Counted from the first letter of the stretch, positions 25,015 to 34,939 are shown. The stretch: DNA of 64,000 nt from an uncultured Acetatifactor sp. (GCA_910588225.1 CAJUQT010000014.1:18829-82828); one strand, 5' to 3'. Translations and numbers: made by a program. The notes: generated by a model not told the origin, from the letters alone.

Positions 25015-25953
25015 CTACCACAGACTTGCCTCGGTCACTTTTCGGGAGACCAGGTTGGCGGTTACAACCAGAATCAGACCTACCACGCCTTCAAAGAGCC
25101 CCACCGCCGTGGCATAGCTGAAATTACCGCCGCTGATACCCATTCTGTATACCAGTGTGGAAATAACATCTGCTGTTTCATAGGTAGAAGGTAAATATAA
25201 CAGGATAATCTTCTCAAAATTGGAACCCATGATTCCGCCGATATCCAGAATCAGCAGAGTCACAATCGTGGGCATAATGCCGGGAATCGTTACATGGATT
25301 GCCTGCTTGAACCGATTGGCGCCGTCCACTTTGGCTGCTTCATACAGTTCCATATTGATACCCGTCATTGCCGCAAGGTACAGGATGGTTCCCCAGCCCA
25401 GCCCCTGCCAGATACCGGAAATGATATAAATAGGAGGGAACCAGGAAGCTTCCTGGATAAAAGAAATCTTCTCCCCGCCCAGGGATTCGATCATGGTGTT
25501 GATAGGGCCTGTCAGCGATACCACTTCCTTGATCATACCGGCTATGATAACCATGGAAATAAAGTGAGGCAGATAGGAAACGGTCTGCACGAACTTCTTC
25601 CACTTCAGATTTCTGATTTCATTCAGTAAAAGCGCAAATGTCAGCGTAATCGGAAAACGGAAGATCAGATAAGTAATGCTCAGCGTCAGTGTATTGCGGA
25701 ACGCATTCCAGAAGGAAGGATCCTTGAAGAACTGTTTGAAATACCTGAAACCCACCCATTTTTGACCAAAAATGTTCGGTCCGCCGGAATACTTACGGAA
25801 AGCAATCACATTGCCGAACATAGGTATGTACTTGAAAATGATGTAGTACAACACCGGAATAATCAGAAAAGAATACAGCATCCATTCCTTTTTCAAATGC
25901 TTTCCCAGATTCACCTTTCCCAGATGGTTTTTTTGTTGCTTTTGCTTTGCCAT
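25015..25953 (-). CDS. ABC transporter permease (LplB type)
   Basis: A 312-residue permease of the LplB group with about six membrane segments and the EAA loop LYEAAKVDGANRFKQAIHVT. The N-terminal PMFGNVIAFRKYS is typical. It forms the heterodimeric channel with the product of 24003 and is energised by an ATPase not encoded here. It starts 24 bp after the alpha-glucuronidase stop codon. Confidence 0.93.
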   Translation of the reverse strand: MAKQKQQKNHLGKVNLGKHLKKEWMLYSFLIIPVLYYIIFKYIPMFGNVIAFRKYSGGPNIFGQKWVGFRYFKQFFKDPSFWNAFRNTLTLSITYLIFRFPITLTFALLLNEIRNLKWKKFVQTVSYLPHFISMVIIAGMIKEVVSLTGPINTMIESLGGEKISFIQEASWFPPIYIISGIWQGLGWGTILYLAAMTGINMELYEAAKVDGANRFKQAIHVTIPGIMPTIVTLLILDIGGIMGSNFEKIILLYLPSTYETADVISTLVYRMGISGGNFSYATAVGLFEGVVGLILVVTANLVSRKVTEASLW

Positions 25954-25977
25954 TTCATCACCGCTTTCTTTTTATTT

Positions 25978-27969
25978 TTAGTAAATCTCTCTTCCCTGTT
26001 CGTCCCCGATTCCCGTCTTCCGGAAGAAATAGGAATTGATCTGATCACGCCATTCCGCCGCATGCCATACCTGATGTTCCATTCTCTCCAGCACACGTGT
26101 GTAAATTTTCTCAGGCACTTTGTCTTCCAGAGACCGCCACAGTTCTTTCATCTTCTCCGCATCTGCAGCACCTTCGAAATGGGTGTCATAAATATGCTGC
26201 AGAACCGTTTTGCCGGAACGCAGTCTGTAGGTATATGGCACATGATGGAAAAACAGCTTCAATTCATCAGGGCAGCTGTCCAGGTCATTGTACAGAGAAG
26301 CATTGGGCTCGTTATACTGCATCGCATAGCCGGTCCCTCTGTCGCTTCTGTCCACACCCAGTCCTTCATGATCCGCCCGGTGATAGGTTCCCCATCTGGA
26401 GTATTCATACCCATCCACGCTGGGCCCGTAATGAAAATTGGGGTTCACCATCCAGCCAATCCCCAGAGGCGCATTGTACTTTTCGTATGCCGGCCAGGAC
26501 ATCATCAAAATTTTCAGAATTCTTTCTCTTACCTCACTGTCGTCGCCAAAGGTACAGACAATCCATTCTTCCGCGATTTCTTCCGCTGTCAGATCAGTCT
26601 GAAAGCTCAGCCTTCCGAATCCATACAGGTTTGCCGCCGCCATGTCATGCCCCGTCCAGTTGACATCATCTCCCGTATTAGCCACTGCCGCCATACCGCA
26701 CAGCTTATTCCCCCAGGTCCTTCCGCTGACGATATCCGCCACCGTGTCTTCTGTCTCACTGCAATATGTCCGAAACGCCAGAATCTCTCTGAACATGGGA
26801 ATCAGATAGCACACATGCCGCTGCTGTCCCGTGTACTCCTGCGCAATCTGTACTTCCAGAATCTGATTGGTCTCCTTCATGCCCCCGAACAGCGGATGTA
26901 CCGGCTCCCGAACCTGGAAATCCATGGGGCCGTTCTTCACCTGCAGTATCACATTGTCAAGGAATCTGCCGTCCAGTGAAGCAAAGTTATCGTATCCGCT
27001 CCGGGCTCTGTCTGTCTTATAATCCCGCCAGTCCTGCTGACAGTTGTACACAAAACAGCGCCAGATAATGATTCCCCCGTAGGGCTTCACAGCTTCCGCC
27101 AGCATATTCGCACCGTCCGCGTGATCCCGCCCATATGTAAACGGTCCGGGGCGCCCCTCCGAGTCCGCTTTCACCAGAAAGCCCCCCAGATTCGGAATCC
27201 GGTTAAATACTTCCCCCATCTTTTCCTTCCACCACCCGCGGACTTTTTCATCCAGCGGATCGGCGGTGTCAAAGCCGCCCAGTTCCATAGGCGCCGCAAA
27301 ATTCAGACTCAAGAAGAGACGGATTCCGTAATCTGCGAAAATCTTCGCCATTTCCGCCACTTTGGACGCATAGGGTTCTTCAATAAGCCGGGTAGCATTC
27401 CCCCTGACGTTCACATTATTGATCACCACCCCATTGATTCCCACCGAAGCCGCCAGTCTGGCATAAGCCACGGTTCTCTCGTTAATCAGGACTTCCTGAT
27501 CACGGAAGAAAAAGGATTTCCCCGAATATCCCCGCTCAATGCTTCCGTCCATATTGTCCCAGTGATTCAGTATCCTGAGCGGATTGGATGGATTCTCCCT
27601 GAGCTCCGCGCCCCTTAAGGTACGCCCTGTCTGCAGATATCGAATGCACGCGAAGCTTCCGTACAAAATTCCCCTGACTCCGCCGGCTGCAATCACCACA
27701 AGACCGTCCCTCTCACTGATGTGGTATCCTTCTTCGGAAAGTGCCTCTTCCGGGTCTGTTTTCAGCCAGATACCCGTCGCACCCGGTTCCGGCATTCCCC
27801 TCTTCCGCTCTGTTTTCACATCCAGAATTTCCGCTGCCGCTCTTTCGATTTCCAGGAACGCCGTGTTCATCACCGGTTCCTCGAATTCTCCATATACAGC
27901 CGCAAAATATTGTCTGTTCGTGTCATCCGTGCGCTTTCTGTAAGAAAGCCATGCCTGTTCAAAATCCAT
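25978..27969 (-). CDS. aguA: GH67 alpha-glucuronidase
   Basis: A 663-residue GH67 enzyme that removes (4-O-methyl)glucuronic acid from aldouronates, the branched fragments of glucuronoxylan. It has the family's N-terminal domain and an (alpha/beta)8 barrel: NPLRILNHWDNMDGSIERGY, GYSGKSFFF, SVGINGVVINNVNV, the acid/base-region KADSEGRPGPFTYGRDHADG, and the general-base region VKNGPMDFQVREPVHPLFGG. The length is usual and there is no signal peptide, so it is cytoplasmic. The start at 27969 has GGGAGGTG upstream; an earlier in-frame codon lacks support. First gene of the operon aguA–lplB–lplC–lplA–GH3, divergent from an AraC regulator. Confidence 0.95.
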   Translation of the reverse strand: MDFEQAWLSYRKRTDDTNRQYFAAVYGEFEEPVMNTAFLEIERAAAEILDVKTERKRGMPEPGATGIWLKTDPEEALSEEGYHISERDGLVVIAAGGVRGILYGSFACIRYLQTGRTLRGAELRENPSNPLRILNHWDNMDGSIERGYSGKSFFFRDQEVLINERTVAYARLAASVGINGVVINNVNVRGNATRLIEEPYASKVAEMAKIFADYGIRLFLSLNFAAPMELGGFDTADPLDEKVRGWWKEKMGEVFNRIPNLGGFLVKADSEGRPGPFTYGRDHADGANMLAEAVKPYGGIIIWRCFVYNCQQDWRDYKTDRARSGYDNFASLDGRFLDNVILQVKNGPMDFQVREPVHPLFGGMKETNQILEVQIAQEYTGQQRHVCYLIPMFREILAFRTYCSETEDTVADIVSGRTWGNKLCGMAAVANTGDDVNWTGHDMAAANLYGFGRLSFQTDLTAEEIAEEWIVCTFGDDSEVRERILKILMMSWPAYEKYNAPLGIGWMVNPNFHYGPSVDGYEYSRWGTYHRADHEGLGVDRSDRGTGYAMQYNEPNASLYNDLDSCPDELKLFFHHVPYTYRLRSGKTVLQHIYDTHFEGAADAEKMKELWRSLEDKVPEKIYTRVLERMEHQVWHAAEWRDQINSYFFRKTGIGDEQGREIY

Positions 27970-28054
27970 TTCTTTCTCACCTCCCTGACTTTCTCCACAT
28001 AAAGCCAAAGCTTTATTGGGTATTTTGTATATTAATTTTTTAAACTTAATTCAA

Positions 28055-28060
28055 ATTATA
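28055..28060 (-). promoter_or_regulatory. Candidate -10 box of the alpha-glucuronidase operon
   Basis: A perfect TATAAT on the minus strand about 85 bp upstream of aguA, in a very AT-rich region. No convincing -35 box is at 16–18 bp, as expected if an activator such as the divergent AraC protein is needed. Confidence 0.4.
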
Positions 28061-28280
28061 AGCGTATTGTATACTTTTTTCCTATCAATTAATGCTGTGC
28101 TGTGCTCACATATTGCTACTTTTTATTTTCCTGTTTCACATTTTTTATATTTATGTTTACTTTTTCTTTTTATCTGGTGTATACTTATTTATAGTTTATT
28201 TATAAAGAAGAAATTTTTTATTGTATTCTTTGTACTATGATTTCACTTTTTCCGGTAATAGCATGTAAACGGGCATTAAA

Positions 28281-28336
28281 AAACAGCAATTTCTGCATTG
28301 TGCAATAATTGCTGTTTATCAACACCAGATTATACT
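28281..28336 (+). promoter_or_regulatory. Inverted repeat and candidate promoter of the AraC-type gene at 28353
   Basis: An 11-bp perfect inverted repeat, AAACAGCAATT (28281–28291) and AATTGCTGTTT (28307–28317), with a smaller TGCA-TTG-TGCA nested inside. The right arm overlaps the -35 box TTGCTG (28309–28314); TATACT follows at 28331–28336 after 16 bp. The rest of the 383-bp divergent region is AT-rich without further genes. The repeat may be an autoregulatory operator. Confidence 0.5.
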
Positions 28337-28352
28337 GAAAGGGAAAGGCGAC

Positions 28353-29258
28353 ATGATAGAAGTTCTGAACGGCATTCAGGAAACCGTAGTCTACCGAAAC
28401 CTCAAGGGCATCCGCCTCTATCACAACAGGGAAAACGAGAATTACCCGATACACTGGCATATGGCTATGGAAATTATCATGCCCTACCGGGAAAAATACT
28501 CTGCAAAGGTGGGAGAAACCGACTTTACTCTGAATGTGGGAGACATCCTCCTCATTCCGCCCGGCGAGCTCCACTCCCTCTCCGCCCCCCCAGGAAAGGG
28601 TGAACGTCTGATTGCCCTGCTGGATTTGTCCTCCGTCTTCCGCTCCAGTGATATGAGTTCTCTGTTCCACCTTCTTCATCCCTATATGCTGATCCGCAGC
28701 TCCGACGACCCTGAATTCTCCCGGTCATTGTGTGCCTGCCTTTCAGAAGTGGAGCGGGAATACTTCGGAAATGAGCCTCTGGCGGAAGCATCTATCTATT
28801 CTCACCTGCTCCGCTTTTTCACACTGCTCGGCCGCAGAACATTAAACGCCACTGTCAAATTCCCGGATATCATGCCGGGCAAACAGCACGAATATGCCGA
28901 AAAGTTTATGGCTATCTGTAATTATATCTGTGATCACTGCGCAGAAAACCTGACTGTGGAAGCACTGGCAGAAAAAACCGGCTTCAGCAAGTTTCACTTT
29001 TCAAGGTTATTCAAGCAGTTCACAGGCATGACCTGTTATAATTACCTTATGAATAAACGTATCTCCTGTGCGGAAAGGCTCCTTATTATGCCGGGCCTGT
29101 CCGTCACAGAAGCTGCCATGCAGTCAGGTTTCAACAGCCTGTCTACTTTTAACCGCATTTTCAAGTCTGTCAAGGGCTGTACCCCCAGTGAATACCGGCA
29201 GCTGAACAACCGCCGCTTTAAAACCCACTCTGACGCAGACCTCCATCCGCAGAAATGA
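28353..29258 (+). CDS. AraC family regulator, probable regulator of aldouronate utilisation
   Basis: A 301-residue regulator with an N-terminal cupin (HWHMAMEIIMPYREKYSAKV, GDILLIPPGELHSL) and a C-terminal AraC domain (LTVEALAEKTGFSKFHFSRL, VTEAAMQSGFNSLSTFNRIF, GCTPSEYRQL). The ribosome-binding site is GAAAGGGAAAGG. It is divergent from aguA and its operon and converges on the GH2 gene, so it most likely controls xylan-oligomer uptake and breakdown; this is inferred from position. Confidence 0.9.
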   Translation: MIEVLNGIQETVVYRNLKGIRLYHNRENENYPIHWHMAMEIIMPYREKYSAKVGETDFTLNVGDILLIPPGELHSLSAPPGKGERLIALLDLSSVFRSSDMSSLFHLLHPYMLIRSSDDPEFSRSLCACLSEVEREYFGNEPLAEASIYSHLLRFFTLLGRRTLNATVKFPDIMPGKQHEYAEKFMAICNYICDHCAENLTVEALAEKTGFSKFHFSRLFKQFTGMTCYNYLMNKRISCAERLLIMPGLSVTEAAMQSGFNSLSTFNRIFKSVKGCTPSEYRQLNNRRFKTHSDADLHPQK

Positions 29259-29308
29259 CCGCAGCGGCCTGCCTTTTCAGTCAAACCGCCGCGTATTATC
29301 CCTATTAT

Positions 29309-32300
29309 TTATTCTTCGAATCGAAACCATTGAAAATCAAACTGACTTCCCGGCAGGAATACGAATGTCACATTTTGTATTCCTGTCACTTTTTCCAGTG
29401 TGAAATGAATTTCCTCCGCCTCTTCTCTGTGCGGAAACGTTACCAGCTGTTTGATTTCCCCTTCCGCATTCCCGAATCTTACATGGACAGCATTATTTTC
29501 AAGAGGCGTCCTCCCGCAAATGGTAATGCCTGAAATTCCCGATTCCCCGAAATCCATGTCATGGAATTCAACGGTTACATTATTGCCAATTCCGTCAATT
29601 CCGCTGTCGGTCACGGTAAAGCTGTCCCCATATACATTGTCACACTCACAGGCTGACAGCATTTCAAATGCCCGGTTCTTTCTGATGAAAGAAAATCCCT
29701 TGATATGTACTTTCTGATTTAATACGAAACACAGGCTGGTAATACCTTTCAGCCGCTTGTTCAACTTCCAGGTCTCAGGCTGATAGGTATTCCAGCGGGA
29801 AGGTTTCTGATATACCACATCTGCCACCATTACGCTGCCTTTCTCTCCCGGCATTCCCTCCCAGATCTGAATCGGATAGGCTTCACTGGTCAGGGCAAAA
29901 ATCGGTACCGTAATCTCGTCCGCTCCAAAACTGCCAAAGTCAAGATTTCTATATCCCACCTGAGTCTCTCCGTCTCTGGCTGTGGCAACACCCTTTTCGT
30001 TTCCGTTTCCTACATCACCCTTGCTGTACTGATACTGTCCTCCGCAGACAAAACCGTAAGGATCCACATAGACAGTGCCGATTCCGGTGACTGTAAAGTC
30101 AAGCTGAGAGATAATCTCCACATGATCCTGACCGCATTTTGACATACACCGCAGAAAGAAACTGCCGTCCCCCATGGCTGTTATCTTCGCGCAGTCTCCT
30201 TCCGTCTCCAGCTTAGCCAGATTGGAAGGGATTCCGGCATCGTCCACCAGTGCAAATATCAGCTCCCTGTCGGAAGCATTTGCCGGGCAGATACGCGCAT
30301 GTACCTCTGCGGAAGGATGCGTTTCGTCCAGCTTTGTCCCTGTCTCGCAGATAAGCTCTATCTTGCGCACAAATATGTTGTCCGCCGCATCCTGTACTGC
30401 CGTTCCCGTTTCAAATCCGTTTTCTGCCGAATCAGCGTCCTTCCCGGCGCCGTCATATCCGCGGTTTGGTTTACATCCGGTTCCCATTCCGTACGCCACA
30501 AAGCTGATCCCTTCCTCCGGCTCACAGGCCTTCGCGTAAAATCTTTCCTCCGCTTCCGTCACACCCGGCGACGACACAGAGAAAATGATCTCTCCCGCTT
30601 CCCTGACCGCCGCAATTACCGCCAGCAGTTTCCCGCTGAAAAGTCTTCTGCTGTCACCTTTATACTCATCACGATCCGTGCTGTCCCCATTGTCCAGCCC
30701 TACCAGCCGTCCAGCGCCTTCCACCCTGACTTTCACGCGATTATTAGCATTTTCCACCGGATATCCCTGGGCATCTCTGGCCGTAATTTCCACGAAAATG
30801 AGATCTTCTCCATCCGCCAGCACTTCTCTTTTGTCCGGCTTCAGGCACAGCTGCGCCGCCTCTCCAAAAGAATGCCTCGCCTGCCTGGCTGTCACGGCTC
30901 CCTTTTCGTCGTAAGCCACCGCCTCAATCTCCCCCGCTTCATAGGGAATAATCCAGTTTCCCGTCAGCTGCCTGCCGTTTCTGTGATCAATCCGGTATCT
31001 GCCCTGACTCTTTCCATTTACAAACAATTCCACTTCCGGTGCATTAGAACAGACTCTCACATCCACACTCTGCCCCTCGTTGAAATCCCAATAAGGAAAT
31101 ATATGTACCATGGGCGCCTTTTCCGCATCCGTCCATTCCGCCTGATAGATATAGTAGGAATCCTTCGGGAAACCTGCCGTATCAATCTGCCCGAAATAGG
31201 AGTTCTTCGTATGATATGGGGTGGGCTCTCCGATATAGTCGAATCCGCTCCACAGGAACTGCCCGCAGGAGAAATCACAGTCCCGCTCTGCCAGAATACA
31301 GCTTTCCGAGGACTTGGCCCCCCAGCTGGTGGTAGAATTCCCCAGGGCGGAGCACTGCAGATCCTCCTCTGCCAGCACCGACTGCCTGTAGGGAAAATGA
31401 TAAATTCCTCTGCTCTGTACAGTGGACGAGGTTTCGCTGCCGTAGATAATCCAGTCCGGATGCTCCCTGTGATGAGCCTCATAATATTTTTCCGAATAAT
31501 TATAGCCTGCTGCCTCCACAATGTCTGCACATTTCCGCGCATTTTCCCAGGGCATATAATTAGAACCTATCGTTACCGGCGCATGGTTTTTCGGGTCATG
31601 CTTTTTCACCTCCGCAAGCAGCTCCCGCGCAATCCGCTGTCCGCTGTCATCCGCGTGTGTATCATAAATCTCGTTCCCTATACTCCACATAATCAGGCTG
31701 GGGTGATTTCTGTCACGCCGCACCCAGCTCTCCACATCCCTCGGATACCATTCCCTGAAAAAGCGGGCATAATCATAGGTAGTCTTCGCACGTTCCCACA
31801 TGTCAAAGGCTTCCGAAATCATCAGCACACCCATCTCATCCGCCAGTTCCATCACCGCGGAGGCAGGCATATTGTGCGTCAGCCGGACCGCATTGACTCC
31901 CATTTCTTTCAGTATCTTCAGCTTACGGCGCATGGCTGTCCTGTTAAACGCAGCCCCCAGACACCCCAGATCATGGTGTTCACAGACGCCGTTCAGCTTC
32001 AGATGCCTTCCGTTTAAGGAAAATCCGCTATCCGGACAGAATGCTGTTTCGCGGAACCCCAGAGATACTTCCTCTTCCTGGACTTTGCCGTTCTCTGTGA
32101 AAAGCGCTGTCCGCAGCCTGTAAAGTACCGGGTTTTCCACATCCCACAGAACCGGATTGCCCACCGACGCCGTAGTCGTATGAAGAATTACGTCCTTTTG
32201 CGGCAGAAGCGTTTCCTCATTGTTCCACACAATCCTTCCCTCTGCGTCACACAGAGTGTATACCAGTCGAGCTCTGCTTTTACATATGATTTCCGTATCC

Positions 32301-32809
32301 GTCTCCAGCCACCAGTTTCCGTTTTTCAGCTTTTTTGTCGTCACATAGATACCGTTCCGGGGAATATGTGTCTCCTGCACTCTCCGGAGCCTCACATCCC
32401 GGTAAATCCCGGCTCCGCTGTACCAGCGGCTGTTGGGTGACTGATATCGCACACTCACCCAGACCTCATTTTCGCCGTCCTGCAGATAAGGTGTCATCTC
32501 CACTTCAAAAGCCGAATAGCCATACTTCCATTCTCCAGCTTCTTTTCCGTTTACATACACACGGCAGTCCATATAGACACCGTCAAAGCAGAGGCTCACC
32601 AGCTCTCCCTGTGTCCGCTGCCATTCGAAAATCTTCCGATACCATCCGGTACCGCTCTCATACAGATTCTGCACCTGCCCAATCAGCCAGTCATGTGGAA
32701 TGCCTACCGGCGCAAATTCATTTTCTCTGTGTCTCATTTCTTCCAGTGTGGTATCCAGCTTCTGTCTGGAAAATTCCCACCCGTCATTAAAAAGCACCTC
32801 TGTCTTCAA
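29309..32809 (-). CDS. Large GH2 glycosidase with DUF4982-type and C-terminal CBM6-like domains
   Basis: A 1166-residue GH2 enzyme. It has the sugar-binding jelly roll (VGIPHDWLIGQ, YESGTGWYRK, RVYVNGKEAGEWKYGYSAF), an Ig-like domain, and a TIM barrel with LKLNGVCEHHDLGCLG, the acid/base Glu in MWSIGNEIYD and the nucleophile Glu in IIYGSETSSTVQSRG. After the barrel come the DUF4982-type region (VEVFVNGK-like ELFVNGKSQGRYRI), an Ig-like segment (LADGEDLIFVEITARDAQG), and a final ~130-residue beta-sandwich resembling CBM6. Such proteins are mostly annotated as beta-galactosidases; the true substrate is not decidable. No signal peptide. The start is TTG, overlapping the stop of the upstream esterase by four bases (TTGA), so translation is coupled. 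Confidence 0.88.
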   Translation of the reverse strand: MKTEVLFNDGWEFSRQKLDTTLEEMRHRENEFAPVGIPHDWLIGQVQNLYESGTGWYRKIFEWQRTQGELVSLCFDGVYMDCRVYVNGKEAGEWKYGYSAFEVEMTPYLQDGENEVWVSVRYQSPNSRWYSGAGIYRDVRLRRVQETHIPRNGIYVTTKKLKNGNWWLETDTEIICKSRARLVYTLCDAEGRIVWNNEETLLPQKDVILHTTTASVGNPVLWDVENPVLYRLRTALFTENGKVQEEEVSLGFRETAFCPDSGFSLNGRHLKLNGVCEHHDLGCLGAAFNRTAMRRKLKILKEMGVNAVRLTHNMPASAVMELADEMGVLMISEAFDMWERAKTTYDYARFFREWYPRDVESWVRRDRNHPSLIMWSIGNEIYDTHADDSGQRIARELLAEVKKHDPKNHAPVTIGSNYMPWENARKCADIVEAAGYNYSEKYYEAHHREHPDWIIYGSETSSTVQSRGIYHFPYRQSVLAEEDLQCSALGNSTTSWGAKSSESCILAERDCDFSCGQFLWSGFDYIGEPTPYHTKNSYFGQIDTAGFPKDSYYIYQAEWTDAEKAPMVHIFPYWDFNEGQSVDVRVCSNAPEVELFVNGKSQGRYRIDHRNGRQLTGNWIIPYEAGEIEAVAYDEKGAVTARQARHSFGEAAQLCLKPDKREVLADGEDLIFVEITARDAQGYPVENANNRVKVRVEGAGRLVGLDNGDSTDRDEYKGDSRRLFSGKLLAVIAAVREAGEIIFSVSSPGVTEAEERFYAKACEPEEGISFVAYGMGTGCKPNRGYDGAGKDADSAENGFETGTAVQDAADNIFVRKIELICETGTKLDETHPSAEVHARICPANASDRELIFALVDDAGIPSNLAKLETEGDCAKITAMGDGSFFLRCMSKCGQDHVEIISQLDFTVTGIGTVYVDPYGFVCGGQYQYSKGDVGNGNEKGVATARDGETQVGYRNLDFGSFGADEITVPIFALTSEAYPIQIWEGMPGEKGSVMVADVVYQKPSRWNTYQPETWKLNKRLKGITSLCFVLNQKVHIKGFSFIRKNRAFEMLSACECDNVYGDSFTVTDSGIDGIGNNVTVEFHDMDFGESGISGITICGRTPLENNAVHVRFGNAEGEIKQLVTFPHREEAEEIHFTLEKVTGIQNVTFVFLPGSQFDFQWFRFEE

Positions 32810-34752
32810 GCTTCTACCTCCGTTTCAAAAGGGGATGCCAAAAGGCCGGCCCCATTACACAACAGCCCTTTTTCCGGGCAGTTCCTCCAGGCATATCTTA
32901 TCTTTTTCATTTTTCGTGAAAACCGATCAGCCAGCAATATGGAGTTCCCTTCTATTGCCGCCTCCACAGGAAAGTATATTCCGTCTTCCCCTGCGGCTTC
33001 AAATTCCTCCGGCTGCCTTCCATCTGCCGTCAGAAGTTCCGTTCCCGTCTCCGAGAAAGTAATTCTCACCCTTTCCCCTTCCGCCCTGCACACCTCTGCC
33101 ACCGGTCCCTGCCACACTACATCTTCTCCATAAGCCAATGCTCTGGCCGCCAGAGAAAGCCGATAAGCCACATCCTTCTTATTTAAAGGATGCAGGTCAT
33201 TCCATTCACCCAAATCAAGATTCACCGTAGTCGCCGTATTGGGAAGCTCCATGGCTCTGCGCTGTGCTTCTCTGAGAGCCGGCCATCCACTGTCCGCAGG
33301 CAAATCAATGGCAAATCCCGGCAGCTGCGCCACCAGAAATGGAGTCTCTCCCTGCCCCCACTGCCGTCTCCAGTCCCAAATTAAAGCTTTCAGCCGCTTC
33401 TCATATGTCTCCGGCGTCTTGTCGTTACTCTCCCCCTGATACCACACGAATCCTTTTACTGTATATCGGCGACATGGAGCAACCATTCCGTTGTACAGGC
33501 CAGTAGGTTTCCAGGATACAAAATCTGCCGAAGGCGCCGTTTCCTCCAGGATAGTTCCGATCCGATACTCCCACTCTCCTGCAAGCTCTACCCACAGCCG
33601 TTCATTAAAAAGCCCGCAGAGCTTATCCGGCGTCATTCGGCCTCTCCCATCATTGCAGGTCAGCCGGATAATCACTTCATTCTCTCCTGACCGCAATATG
33701 CCTTCCGGCACCTCATACTTACGCGGCGGATACTGATAACCAGTCCACCCAACCATTGTCCCGTTTAAATAAGTTTCATCGCTGTCCGTCAATGTCCCCA
33801 GCCAGAGCCTTGCCGCCTTCCCGGCCATCTCCTCCGGCAGGTGAAACCGTTTCTTAAGCCAGATAACACCTTTGAAATCCTGCAGTCCCCGCTCCGAAAG
33901 GCTTCCGGGAAGTGTAATCTTTCTCCATTCCCGCCCTTCCTCTCCCCGGGCTTCTCCCAGATACCACTTCTCCAAAAGTCCCCTGTCTGTCTCCCGGCTC
34001 CTGCGCATCCAGGCTCTCCCGGCCTCTTCATCCTGCTTCTGCTTCTGTTCAATAAATCCTTCCGAAGCATACAGCCGAATGGTCTCCTGCAGGTCCGCTT
34101 CTCCCTCGAACAGCTCCTTTCCCATCCATGCCTCAACGGGCGTCCCTCCGAGGCTGACATTGATCAGCCCAACCGGCACAGCTTCCGCCTCCCTCAGGAA
34201 TCTCCCATAGAACCAGGTAAGCCCTGAGAAATCCGGCACATTTTCCTCTGCGCTCTCCTTCCATTCTCCGCTGAGCAGATCTTCCAACGGGCCTTCAAAA
34301 GTATAATGTTCCGCAATCTTGAATATTCTCAGCTGTTCATCTGCACAGTTTCTGACTTCTTCCGGAAAGCGATCCTGAATCCGCCGTATGGGCAGTTCCA
34401 TGTTGGACTGTCCGGAGCACAGCCATACTTCCCCTACTGCCACGTTCTCTATCTTCCTGACATCGCCGGAATCTGTTCGGATTTCCAGCAGGTACCCGCT
34501 GCCTGCCTCCTGAAGATCCAATAATACTTCCCAGTATCCGGACTCATCCGGCTTTGCTTCAGCATAGGCCAATATCCGGCTTCCGTCATGCAGTGTTGCT
34601 TCCACGGATTTCATCTTGTGACTCCACCCCCAGATTCTGGTTCTGCGGGAACGCTGCAGCACCATACCTTCCGCAAATATTCTCGGCAGGCGCAATCCGT
34701 CTCCATCCAAAGCAGCCTCTCTGCTGCCCCTCAGTTCTCTCTCCTTATCCAT
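32806..34752 (-). CDS. SGNH-type sialate O-acetylesterase/acetylxylan esterase-like protein
   Basis: A 648-residue esterase of the sialate O-acetylesterase family (formerly DUF303). It has IFAEGMVLQRSRRTRIWGW, the serine-nucleophile block EVWLCSGQSNMELPI, GLINVSLGGTPVEAWMG, a beta-sandwich insertion (VIWLKKRFHLPEEMAGK) and the later VKGFVWYQGESN. In polysaccharide loci these proteins usually remove acetyl groups from sugars. Given the alpha-glucuronidase and GH3 nearby, acetyl-xylooligosaccharides are a plausible substrate. The start at 34752 follows AAGGAGGAC. It is co-transcribed with the GH2 gene (four-base overlap). Confidence 0.87.
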   Translation of the reverse strand: MDKERELRGSREAALDGDGLRLPRIFAEGMVLQRSRRTRIWGWSHKMKSVEATLHDGSRILAYAEAKPDESGYWEVLLDLQEAGSGYLLEIRTDSGDVRKIENVAVGEVWLCSGQSNMELPIRRIQDRFPEEVRNCADEQLRIFKIAEHYTFEGPLEDLLSGEWKESAEENVPDFSGLTWFYGRFLREAEAVPVGLINVSLGGTPVEAWMGKELFEGEADLQETIRLYASEGFIEQKQKQDEEAGRAWMRRSRETDRGLLEKWYLGEARGEEGREWRKITLPGSLSERGLQDFKGVIWLKKRFHLPEEMAGKAARLWLGTLTDSDETYLNGTMVGWTGYQYPPRKYEVPEGILRSGENEVIIRLTCNDGRGRMTPDKLCGLFNERLWVELAGEWEYRIGTILEETAPSADFVSWKPTGLYNGMVAPCRRYTVKGFVWYQGESNDKTPETYEKRLKALIWDWRRQWGQGETPFLVAQLPGFAIDLPADSGWPALREAQRRAMELPNTATTVNLDLGEWNDLHPLNKKDVAYRLSLAARALAYGEDVVWQGPVAEVCRAEGERVRITFSETGTELLTADGRQPEEFEAAGEDGIYFPVEAAIEGNSILLADRFSRKMKKIRYAWRNCPEKGLLCNGAGLLASPFETEVEA

Positions 34753-34831
34753 TTCTGTCCTCCTTCTGAATCGTAATTCCAGATTCTCAAATCCTGTGGC
34801 CAGACTGTTTTCTTTGCGGCATTTCATTTTT

Positions 34832-34860
34832 ATCATAGCAGATAGTCTGCCCTGGAACAA
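34832..34860 (-). promoter_or_regulatory. Promoter of the esterase–GH2 operon
   Basis: TTGTTC (34855–34860) and TATGAT (34832–34837) on the minus strand, 17-bp spacer, about 80 bp before the esterase start. Confidence 0.55.
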
Positions 34861-34933
34861 TGATGTATTGTGATAAAAATTGATATATTCTCATAAAAAA
34901 ATCTGCACTCTACTCATTTTTTCTCTTTCGCTG

Positions 34934-34939
34934 TATAAT
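34934..34939 (+). promoter_or_regulatory. Candidate -10 box for the potassium-uptake genes
   Basis: TATAAT preceded by CTG, about 100 bp upstream of ktrB; the -35 position is poor. Confidence 0.4.

Noticed and set aside
27970..28352. CcpA cre site in the aguA–araC divergent region
   Set aside because: The best match (around 28263, TGTAAACGGGCA) misses several symmetric positions of the cre consensus.
30299..32017. A 572-codon plus-strand open frame opposite the GH2 gene
   Set aside because: It is antisense to a gene with clear catalytic motifs, has no family resemblance, and its composition follows from the codon use of the other strand.
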